Below, piece after piece: positions 35,444-45,900 of a stretch of 64,000 bases of DNA (the stretch's first letter is position 1; every line of letters starts with the position of its first letter). The notes beneath the pieces were generated by a model. That model was not told the origin of the DNA, did no database searches, and worked only from the letters and a program-made list of their open reading frames with translations. A program made the position numbers and the translations under genes. This DNA is from Hydractinia symbiolongicarpus (taxonomy: Eukaryota > Cnidaria > Hydrozoa > Anthoathecata > Hydractiniidae), in contig NC_079883.1 in NCBI RefSeq assembly GCF_029227915.1, forward strand, positions 23,188,001-23,252,000, in the 5' to 3' direction.

Positions 35444-35717
35444 ATGTATAACTAACCCACTAGTCATAAATATAACAATGATGGTCTATCGTAGGCCAGT
35501 TTTACCTAGGCCACGATTGACCAGCTTCAATTTTCCTGTTAATATGATACTAACTTTAGAAAATTTTTAAGGAAATTTCTCTTAGGAAAATTGATTCTTA
35601 CGAAAATCTTGAAAATTATTGATTTGTGAAAGTTTGTGTTTGCAAAAATAATAAATAAGGCTCTTTGGTGAAAATTTTGTTTGCGAAAGTTTCTTCCCCT
35701 AAAGTACTTAAAATTGC

Positions 35718-36097
35718 GTACCTTAAATAACAGATTAAGCGCCCCGTGCTCAATAAGCACCCCAGGGTTCGGAAAAAAATTGTAAATAAGCGCCCCTGCT
35801 CTAATAAGCGCTCCCCTTCCCCCCCTCCCCCTAAAACAGGGAGCGCTTTTTCGGATCGGCACAAGGCCAACATATACACATAAAAATATATTATTACAAT
35901 TGTATCTTTTTCTTTTTTATTTGTATTTCTTTTTTTATTCATAAAAATTATGAGAATGAAATTTAAAACATTTGCTTTTTTTGAAAAAAATTAATAAGCG
36001 CCCTGCTGAATTAACCACCCCTGCCAAATAAGCGCCCCTTGTTAAAATGAATTTTTTAAATAACTGCCCCGAGCGCTTAAACTGTCATTTGCGGTAC
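35718..36097. mobile_element. MITE with GTACC..TTAAGCGC ends
   Basis: The left end (GTACC, AAAT, ACAG, TTAAGCGCCCC) and the inverted right end (GTACCGCAAATGACAGTTTA then AGCGC) match over about 25 bp. The body repeats AATAAGCGCCCC-like motifs (35783, 35803, 35993, 36028) in AT-rich sequence. There is no coding capacity. Confidence 0.65.
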
Positions 36098-36568
36098 TTC
36101 ACTGGATTTAGAACTTTTTTCTTAGCGTGAACAAGAAGCTGATGTTGTTTTCTTCTCTAAATTGTGAAGTAGGTTTAAAATTAGCTAATCAAGATATTAG
36201 TTAATTTATTTATCTGTAAAGCCGGGAGAGGATGTGGTGCTGCTAGAAAGTTTGAAATTAATTTCTCAATGCAAGTGAGTGCAAGACTTCAGATACCTTT
36301 TAGCTTATTTTTAATTTTACTACGTGTACTTTTTAGCTTTTGTACTTTATAGCTTGTCACTTTGATAAAAAAAGCAATTTTTGAATTATGTGGGAGAAAA
36401 AGTAAAAATACGTGTTTTATAATTAATTTTCTATTTCATTGTTTTAAAACGTAAACATAGGCACACCAAATAAAGTGTCACGCAACTTGACAAAGGAACA
36501 TAAAAGATGACAAGGAGGATATGAGTGATCCCAACATTACGTTATAACTAGCTGGCACGCAAAATTTT
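36098..36568. other. AT-rich intergenic stretch
   Basis: I see no gene, tandem repeat or inverted repeat in this stretch. Confidence 0.6.
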
Positions 36569-36575
36569 AACTGTA

Positions 36576-36646
36576 AAACCAAGTAGGAATCGAACCTACG
36601 TTGAGACATTTGAAGGTGTCCTGCTCTACCACTAAGCTATTGGTCG
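36576..36646 (-). tRNA. tRNA-like sequence with an 8-nt anticodon loop
   Basis: The minus strand folds as a cloverleaf. Acceptor CGACCAA/TTGGTTT has five Watson-Crick pairs, one G-U and a C-U mismatch. The D arm is GCTT-AGTGGTA-GAGC (A box TAGCTTAGTGGTAGAGC). The anticodon stem is GGACA/TGTCT, and the T arm GTAGG-TTCGATT-CCTAC is perfect (B box GGTTCGATTCC). The anticodon loop is CCTTCAAA, eight bases instead of seven. Read from the 3' side, the anticodon is UCA; read from the 5' side it is UUC without U33. Flanking ACTGTA/TACAGT extends the acceptor stem. Alternatives are a pseudo-tRNA, a SINE head or an unusual suppressor-like tRNA. Confidence 0.5.
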
Positions 36647-37054
36647 TACAGTCAAAACTTCACAGTCAACAAATTTAACTGTAATACTTTGGGAAATATT
36701 AAAAATATTAATTCACAAAAGGGTGTTAAGGGGAGGAATCTGTGGCGTTACACTTCATTTGACATTATACGTTATACAAGATATTAAAGTTTTCGAAATC
36801 GTTGTAATTGAAAGGAGAATTCAACTCCACAAGATCTCTCGTGTAGAATGCGTAGCAATTTCTTCCTGGTGGCACAACTGTTCTTCTCATATATGCGAGA
36901 TATTGATCATTTCTGCAACACCGATTAAAGTTTTTCATCTTTTTCATAGTCGTTCAATGTCAGCTCCTTTCCTACAAACACTTTCACGTAGGTCTCTGAA
37001 AAAATGAAGCTCAGACATTAGCCATCTTCTAAGTATTTAACTACTTAGTCCTTA

Positions 37055-40000
37055 GACATTCTTTCTTACCTTGAGATGCTATTTCACTTTCTAACTTTGA
37101 ACAAGTTCGTCTTTTGAGCGAGAGAGGGCTGATTTGGGCTCTCTTTTACCATCCTTCCAATTGATTTCTTTTTCTATTCTTCGAGATGTTATTTCCCTTT
37201 TTGTCTTTGTACAAGATCTGTCGTAGCACCCGAGACGGCGGCCTTGGATGCTCTTTTGCTATTCTTCCGGTTGCGTCTTTTTCTATCTTTGGAGATGTTA
37301 TTTCCCTTTTTGTCTTTGTACAAGATCTGTCTTAGCACCCGAGAGGGCGGCATCGGGTTCTCTTTCACTATTCTTTCAATTGATATCTCTTTTTGTCGTT
37401 CGAGATGTTATTTCATTTTCTGTCTTTGAACAAGATCTGTTTTAGCACCCGAGACGGCGGCCTTGGATGTTCTTTTACTATTCTTCCGGTTGCGTCTTTT
37501 TCTATCTTTGGAGATGTTATTTCCCTTTTTGTCTTTGTACAAGATCTGTCGTAGCACCCGAGACGGCGGCCTTGGATGTTCTTTTACTATTCTTCCGGTT
37601 GCGTCTTTTTCTATCTTTGGAGATGTTATTTCCCTTTTTGTCTTTGTACAAGATCTGTCGTAGCACCCGAGACGGCGGCCTTGGATGCTCTTTTGCTATT
37701 CTTCCGGTTCCGTCTTTTTCTATCTTTGGAGATGTTATTTCACTTTCTGTCTTTATATAAGATCTGTCTTAGCACCCGAGAGGGCGGCATCGGGTTCTCT
37801 TTCACTATTCTTTCAATTGATATCTCTTTCTATCGTTCGAGATGTTAATTCAATTTTTGTCCTTGAACAAGATCTGTTTTAGCACCCGAGAGGGCGGCAT
37901 AGGGTGCTCTTCCACTATTCTTTCAATTGATATCTCTTTTTTTCGTTCGAGATGTTATTTCATTTTCTGTCTTTGTACAAGATCTATCTTAGCACCCGAG
38001 AAGGCGGCATCGGGTGCTCTTTCACTATTCTTTCAATTGATATCTCTTTCCATCGTTCCAGATGTTATTTCATTTTCTGTCTTTGTACAAGATCTATCTT
38101 AGCACCCGAGAGGGCGGCATAGGGTGCTCTTCCACTGTTCTTTCAATTGATATCTCTTTCTATCGTTCCAGATGTTATTTCATTTTTTGTCTTTGAACAA
38201 GATCTGTCTTAGCACCCGAGAGGGCGGCCAAGGGTGCTCTTTCACTATTCTTTCAATTGATATCTCTTTTTGTCGTTCGAGATGTTATTTCATTTTCTGT
38301 CTTTGTACAAGATCTATTTTAGCACCCGAGAGGGCGGCATCGGGTTCTCTTTCACTATTCTTTCAATTGATATCTCTTTTTGTCGTTCGAGATGTTATTT
38401 CATTTTCTGTCTTTGTACAAGATCTGTTTTAGCACCCGAGAGGGCGGCATCGAGTTCTCTTTCACTATTCTTTCAATTGATATCTCTTTCTATCGTTCCA
38501 GATGTTATTTCATTTTCTGTCCTTGAACAAGATCTGTTTTAGCACCCGACACGGCGGCCTTGGATGTTCTTTTACTATTCTTCCGGTTGCGTCTTTTTCT
38601 ATCTTTGGAGATGTTATTTCCCTTTTTGTCTTTGTACAAGATCTGTCGTAGCACCCGAGACGGCGGCATCGGGTTCTCTTTCACTATTCTTTCAATTGAT
38701 ATCTCTTTTTGTCGTTCGAGATGTTATTTCATTTTCTGTCTTTGAACAAGATCTGTCTTAGCACCCGAGAGGGCGGCATAGGGTGCTCTTCCACTATTCT
38801 TTCAATTGATATCTCTTTTTGTCGTTCGAGATGTTATTTCATTTTCTGTCTTTGAACAAGATCTATCTTAGCACCCGAGAGGGCGGCATCGGGTGCTCTT
38901 TCACTATTCTTTCAATTGATATCTCTTTTTGTCGTTCGAGATGTTATTTCATTTTCTGTCTTTAAACAAGATCTATCTTAGCACCCGAGAGGGCGGCATC
39001 GGGTTCTCTTTCACTATTCTTTCAATTGATATCTCTTTCTATCGTTCCAGATGTTATTTCATTTTCTGTTTTTGAACAAGATCTATCTTAGCACCCGAGA
39101 GGGCGGCATCGGGTGCTCTTTCACTATTCTTTCAATTGATATCTCTTTTTGTCGTTCGAGATGTTATTTCATTTTCTGTCTTTGAACAAGATCTGTTTTA
39201 GCACCCGAGAGGGCGGCATCGGGTGCTCTTTCAATATTCTTTCAATTGATGTCTCTTTCCATCGTTCCAGATGTTATTTCATTTTCTGTCTTTGTACAAG
39301 ATCTATCTTAGCACCCGAGAGGGCGGCATCGGGTGCTCTTTCACTATTCTTTCATTTGATATCTCTTTCTATCGTTCCAGATGTTATTTCATTTTCTGTC
39401 TTTGAACAAGATTTGTTTTAGCACCAGAGAGGGCGGCATCGGGTGCTCTTCCACTATTCTTTCAATTGATATCTCTTTCCATCGTTCCAGATGTTATTTC
39501 ATTTTCTGTCTTTGAACAAGATCTGTTTTAGCACCAGAGAGGGCGGCATAGGGTGCTCTTCCACTGTTCTTTCAATTGATATCTCTTTCCATCGTTCCAG
39601 ATGTTATTTCATTTTCTGTCTTTGAACAAGATCTGTTTTAGCACCCGAGAGGGCGGCATAGGGTGCTCTTCCACTATTCTTTCAATTGATATCTCTTTCC
39701 ATCGTTCCAGATGTTAATTCATTTTTTGTCTTTGAAGAAGATCTGTCTTAGCACCCGAGAGGGCGGCATAGGGTGCTCTTCCACTGTTCTTTCAATTGAT
39801 ATCTCTTTTTGTCGTTCAAGATGTTATTTCATTTTCTGTCTTTGTACAAGATCTATCTTAGCACCCGAGAGGGCGGCATCGGGTGCTCTTTCACTATTCT
39901 TTCAATTGATATCTCTTTTTGTCGTTCGAGATGTTATTTCATTTTCTGTCTTTGAACAAGATCTGTTTTAGCACCCGAGAGGGCGGCATCGGGTGCTCTT

Positions 40001-40300
40001 TCACTATTCTTTCCATTGTATCTTTTTTTATCCTTCACGATGTTATTTCACTCTCTATCTCTCTATCTATCTTTGAACAAGTTCGACTTTTGTACGAGAA
40101 GGGGCTGATTTTGGTGCTCTTTCAATAAACCTCCTCTTTGATAACTTCTTTCTAACCTTGAGATGTTATATCACTTATTATCTTTAAATAAGGTCTGTGT
40201 ATTAGCCATTGACATCTTCTTTTTATCTTTTGGATGTGATTTTGCTTTTCATCTTTCAACAGAATCTGTCGTACCATTTGAAAGGGTAGGGGCTTATATA
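37055..40300. repeat. Satellite of 109-110 bp units, about 28 copies
   Basis: Each unit contains TTAGCACCCGAGAGGGCGGC, a CTTTCACTATTCTTTCAATT stretch, a TCGTTCGAGATGTTATTTC box and CTTTGAACAAGATCTGT. TTAGCACCC recurs at 37332, 37442, 37551, 37660, 37769 and so on. Two monomer types occur. One has CGGCCTTGGATG..CTTCCGGTTGCGTC (37220-37700 and again at 38548-38660); the other, with TCAATTGATATCTC, makes up the rest. Units at both ends are diverged. Because the period is not a multiple of three, short frames with alternating phases appear on both strands. I see no evidence of coding. Confidence 0.95.
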
Positions 40301-41225
40301 CCTTTTTGTGTTTTCTCTCATTTCTTTGTAAGAATGTCATATCTGACGACGGCTGAAGGACGTCCATTACATTTCTTCTTGATGATATCACTGAGTGGTG
40401 CAGATGATATTGCACTTTTCCTGTGTGTTTATTTGCCTGGATGTTGCGTTGGATGTTGTTGCCTGTGTTTCAAATGTGTTGTTTGTAAGTGGTAATTTGA
40501 CGTCAGATGTTGTATTTGACGTAATCAGAAACGAAATAAATGGGCGAGTTGAAGTGTAAGTAACGCTCGTCTCGCTTATTAACAAATTAAGTTAATTAGA
40601 AATAGGCGTATGATTAAGCCCAAAATTATGTCTTTAAAACTTGCGGCAACTTTATGGAGTTCGCATTTTTAATCTTTTTATTATTTGTCTTGAAGGCTGA
40701 GCGCAGCTTTTTCAAATGTGATCCAACCTAAGATAAGTTTATAAGAAAATAAAAAAATGCGAAACTCCAAACTAAAAGAATAATATAGAATTGTGTTTTA
40801 TCAGAAAGTCAACTTTGAGTTGGAAACTATAGATGACTTGGAAATGTTTACAGAAGTTAAAAAGTAAAGCATTTCTGTAGGTAGAAAATATAAACACCAG
40901 ACCAGAGTAATCCATGAAATTCATCCAAAAAAGAAATATTCGCTTAAAGTTTGTAAAATTTTCAAGAAGAATTAGAAAAATATAGTTAAAATTTAATTCC
41001 AGTTCCTCTTGGATGTTGTGCTACCACAATAAATCATTATTCTTCATTAATAGCCATTTTACCCGTGTGTGTCCTGCTTTTTCACCTACACAAAAGTGCG
41101 CGCATGTCCATTGTTTTCAAAATGAAATCAAAACAACTACGTCACGGGGAAAGTGGTATATAGATTAATGACACCATTTTAATGCGTTTTAACAGATTTT
41201 CAAATGTTGTGTCTTGTTTAGTATT

Positions 41226-41312
41226 CAACCTCGTCCCCAGGACTATTTGCATCTCAACGGCGCTGCGCTTTCTGATAGTTAAGGTAAAAGGTGCTGGGTT
41301 CGAACTTGGTTT
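41226..41312. mobile_element. CAACCTCGTCCCCAG element, copy 1
   Basis: CAACCTCGTCCCCAGGACTA, then CTCAACGGCGCTGCGCTTTC and GGTGCTGGGTTCGAACTTGG. It is closely similar to the copy at 41595-41690, 370 bp away in the same orientation. Confidence 0.65.
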
Positions 41313-41594
41313 AGTATTCTCCATTCCATTCTATTGATAAATTTTTCTAGCCTAGCAAAACGTTTTAGCTATATGGGTCAAAGTGGTGAATCAATATTTT
41401 AAACTAGTTGTTACCCGTAAAAAAACACACAGGATCGCCTGTCACTAAAATACACGCTGTTTCGTGTGTCTGTTTCACGACACTGCGACAGACAGAAGTG
41501 TTGTAAGGAAACTTTTAGTCAGCACCCAGTAAGTGGTAGCAGATTCCTACAATAGAAACAAAGGGTGACACCTTGAAGAGTACATGGTTTACCC

Positions 41595-41690
41595 CAACCT
41601 CGTCCCCAAGACTATTTGCTTCTCAACGGCGCTGCGCTTTCTCATAGTTCGCTGCAACTGTAAAAGGCGCTGGGGTCGAGCTTGGGTTTA
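41595..41690. mobile_element. CAACCTCGTCCCCAG element, copy 2
   Basis: Direct-orientation relative of 41226-41312 sharing CTCAACGGCGCTGCGCTTTC and ending GCGCTGGGGTCGAGCTTGGG. It has about nine extra bases (GCTGCAACT) in the middle. Confidence 0.65.
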
Positions 41691-42928
41691 CCCCATATTG
41701 ACCTGATCATTATTCAGGGATCGCGTCGAGAGATTCAATCGAAGTAAAAAAAATGAATTCACCCAACATTGTTGAGAGACGAAGGAAAATTTTCATTATA
41801 GAAACGCTAAGACCCATAAAAAAGTATTTGTAGTACCTTGAAATATACTTCGATTTTAAAATAAAAACAAATTCACTTTGTAATAGGATATCCAGATCTT
41901 TAGACGACGTAAAGTTTCATCTGAAAATACTGCTGACGTAAGCACGCAGAAGTATTTTTTTAGATATTTTTTTTTCAAAGGCTTTTGTCGGTTAGCATTT
42001 CTCGAAGTTTGAAAAATAGCCACATTTGCTTCGATTTTTTTCCACCTTTTCGCAGTTTTTCGTAAACAAACTCTGGCGCATTTCTACGCCGTTGCAAGAA
42101 ATAGCCCCCATTTACCAAAGAATTTCAAAAAATAAAAACATTGACATATAAAATATCTTTTCTCAAATTTACAACAACATTTAAAATATAAAGTAAGTTC
42201 GCGAACATTCGCACAGTAACCATAAAACTCTTTACACACTCGCCAAATAAACACTTCTGGTTGTTCAAGTATCAAACCGCTGTTGATATCAAACCAACAT
42301 TTAACCAGTGTGTTCAGGCCCTTGCAAATTAACGATTTTTTTAGAAGAGAACATTGACCAGCATAGTTTTCTTCTGTCGAAAAATGCAACATCGTGCGCA
42401 CCCCTAAATGATTCGTTAACCTATCTTTACTCGATGATTGCGTACGATTGTGTATTTTATAACACAATTATTTATTTATCGTATAAACATTACAGCAAAA
42501 AAGCATCAAAATTAAAAAAAAATATATAAAACCTTTTTTAAATGAGTGCGAAAGTGTTTTGTGTTAACCACGGGTTGCCAAAAATATATCGTTTCGTTTG
42601 TAAGAAAAGTTATATTACACTCATTCCCTTATTTCATTTCAGACCGAGTTGCTTTCAACCTATGCTTTGTTTCTGACACAAATCCCAGTCTCAGCCCTTA
42701 GCAACTTAACTACTTAAACTACTTTTGTCTGATCACATGATCTCCGTATGATGCAGTCTTATTGGATTGCAAACATCAATTTACAAACCGTCTCTGTTAT
42801 TTCTAACCTAGGTAAGAACTTACCCTGCTTTAACATACTATATTACACAATAGAAAAACTCAAAAGAACTCAAGTTTAGTAAATATGAACACAACTTCTC
42901 AGTTTCACTGACGTTTGTAAAACACTCG

Positions 42929-45900
42929 TCAACGAAATGCAAACGAAAACGGATTCTTTTTGCGATGATAATCTTCAACTTCCAATTCGTCGATGACTTG
43001 AAAACAATCAACCACAGTTTTTCGACAGTAGCGATAAAACAGCTCTTCAGACTTTCTTAACACGTTGGTTAAGTCCAGCGTGGTGGGCAAACTAAAAAGC
43101 CGGGAAAAAACGGGTTAGTCTGTTTTTTACTTTCATAAATTCATTATCAAAATAAAAAAACGGGAAAAAACGGGTTAGTTTGTTTTTTACTTTCATAAAT
43201 TCATTATCAAAATAAAAAAACGGGAAAAAACGGGTTAGTTTGTTTTTTACTTTCATAAATTCATTATCAAAATAAAAAAACGGGAAAAAACGGGTTAGTT
43301 TGTTTTTTACTTTCATAAATTCATTATCTTTTTTAGTTTCTTACACAATCCTATAAGAACAACAACACTAAAATATGACCCTTTATCAGACCAGCCATGT
43401 ACAGCTGCATCAAAATTTGTTATAAATCAAAAAAAGGACAGCGAAACACAGTGAAGTTACGTTAGTACAGCGAAACACAGCGAAGTTACGTTAGTACAGC
43501 GAAACACAGCGAAGTTACGTTAGTAGAGCGAAACACGGCGAAAATACGTTGTGCACTTACTTGGACAAAATTTGATAAACAGCAGTTAAGTCGACTGTGT
43601 CCATGATCATATGACGACATTCCATTAACATGGCCACACACACAAAGATATCGAAAGGATACTCAGGTGATAGATAAATTTCTTCAAGGTGTGACCCTGC
43701 ATCTACATAAAACGATGAAGTCAGCCGATTAAGAACATCATATAACTATCCACAAGCAAAGATGACGAAAATAAACTTACTGTCTTTTACAAACTCCTTT
43801 GCTCTTTCTTTAGACCGTTCCAACTCCGCTTCAACGGAAGATACTTCAAGATGGCGACTGCTTGTGATCTCAAATAATCTGATCGCTTCCGAATAATCAA
43901 ATTCTCGTTTAAAATTTAACAACAGCCACCTACAATAAAAATACAAGATAGGCTCTATTAACGCCTTCAAAAGAAAATGTTTTTTCAGCGGACAACAAAA
44001 AGCAAATCAGAGCTTTTTGCCCGGACTATGATCCAAAATTTCTTTTTTAAGCCTAAATCTAAAGAAGCGGGTAAACAGCGAAATAAATGTTGCAAACAAA
44101 CAAAAACAAACAAAAAGAAAAAAAACAACGTTTTTTCTGAATGTCATTAAACGAAATTAGTATACCGGAACTGAAAATGTTTTCAAATCAGCTAATGAAA
44201 AATCTCCTAAAGCTTCCCTTAGGTTTTCCTTCGAGAACTAAGCCACGAAAACCCTTTGAAATAGGTTTTTTAGATCTCTCTTAAACACTGAAGAAGGTAA
44301 GCCCTCCTTGCTCAACAACATACAATTTTCCCCATTTTTTTGCGCTAAAATAGCCGTTTTGAACTCTTTCTCTAGAATTCCAAAAATCACTAAGGCGTCA
44401 ATGTACACATCATTTACAGGTCAACACGAACATCAGATGCTGTACAAAATTGTAACAAACCTGTGACAAAACATTAATCCCATGTCTGTATTTTGTAAAT
44501 AATCATACAGCTCTCGATCCATTTTCATCAACAACTGTTCCACCAACGCTGAAAAGGAAAAAAATATCACTAAGTTAAGTCTTGCGCATACTTTGTAAGC
44601 GCCGAGATGGTAAGAGTAACTTTTTGTATAACTTTATATAATAGCTAGAAGTTCGTGTTCTAAACCTTGTATACTCGCATAAACAATTTTAGGGGTTTAT
44701 GAGAACTACAATCAACAGGGGTTTTTCACGGCTATTTCTTTGTTTTTTTTTAGGTTATCGTAAATCGTCTCAAATTAATTTTTACTAGGCTAAAATCTAG
44801 CTTAAATTATTTCAAGAGTTTTAATAAACTTCAAATAGGAAATAAAATTAATTTAAAAGGTTTTTAGATTATCCATGGTCTAGTTCTCAGTTTCTTATCA
44901 ATAAGTTTCTTAAAAACAGACCAAACACACAACAAATAATGTGTTGATCTGCATAAAGGTTTTAAAAATTTCAAAATTTACCAGGACAAAGAAAATAAAT
45001 CCATTTTATTTAAAATTGTATCCCTTAGTCTGCGACAAAAACAAGAAGCTATTCGCTTACCAACTTTTCGCAGCATGCCTTCCTCCATAAAATCATTTTT
45101 GAAATGCTCCATGTAATTCACAAACATCCAGAATGCTTCAGCTTCTGTATCCATGACGATAAGAAATCGACTCATGATGTCATTCATCCCTTGCGCGTAA
45201 CCAACCTCTGTAAACAAAAAGCCTTTCTCTTACAAGGCAGTGTTGCCACGTAACCGTAGAGGTTGTAGGGGTCATAAGAGGAGCGCATTGATATGCACAA
45301 CAAACTCAAGAGAAACAAAGCAGCTCTGCAACGGACGGTTATTTACTTGTCTTAATGAAAAAGAAAATCGAATTTAGTTTTAAGAAAAATTCTCAATCTA
45401 TAGGGCTAACTTTTAGAATTACATATTAGGTAGGTGGTAGAGCGTTCGCTTCCAGTGCGGGAGGTCTTGGGTTCAAACCCTAGCTGAGTCACGTACGAGA
45501 CTATAAAAGTGTAAATCTATTATTTCTACTTAGCGTCTCTAACTGCTGTGCTTGCACGACTTTCGTAGCTCAAATGGGAGCTCTAAATGCACTAAGATCT
45601 CCTTCACAGGAGTCTTGTTGAAAGCAATAACAATGGTAACTGAAGAGGGCAAACAATTTCAAATAAATAAATAAATATGCTAAATAATAAAATAAATTAC
45701 CTGGGTGGAAAAATGCATATGTCAGCAAAGAATCTCGCAGTTTTATCAACCCCGGGTTGTCATCTCCGCTAAAATAAGTAATTAGAATTAAATTAGTCTC
45801 ACAAAAACTTTACGTAAAGTTTTTTCCAGCAATCAAACAATCCCAAGGTACCGACGTCGCCTTGTTAACTTTAGGAGCAGAAACTTTCGCGAGGTCAAAA

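Larger units (their letters stand above)
34389..35699. mobile_element. Inverted-repeat-bounded segment (GGGGAAGAAACTT ends)
   Basis: The left end GGGGAAGAAACTTCGCGAAC and the right end, read in reverse as GGGGAAGAAACTTTCGCAAAC, match over about 30 bp. Inside the left end are repeated TTCGCGAA motifs. The ends resemble those of the MITE at 45873-46253 (GCAGAAACTTTCGCG). It may be one 1.3 kb DNA transposon or two opposed MITEs flanking an unrelated ORF. I find no clear target duplication. Confidence 0.5.
40301..42928. other. Intergenic region with two CAACCTCG elements
   Basis: No exon is supported. Two related copies of a CAACCTCGTCCCCAG element (41226-41312 and 41595-41690) are annotated separately. 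TTTATT at 42471-42476 gives a candidate polyadenylation signal on the minus strand for the TBC gene, about 450 bp past its stop. Confidence 0.55.

Noticed and set aside
37240-40128. Many 60-97 residue ORFs starting at ATGTTATTTC
   Set aside because: They are frames through the 109-110 bp satellite, shifting phase from unit to unit.
37055-40300. CRISPR-like array
   Set aside because: Units are contiguous with no unique spacers, and the genome is eukaryotic.
43092-43316. Periodic 20-residue repeat protein on the minus strand
   Set aside because: Arises from the 60-bp intronic repeat; it lies between phase-matched TBC exons.
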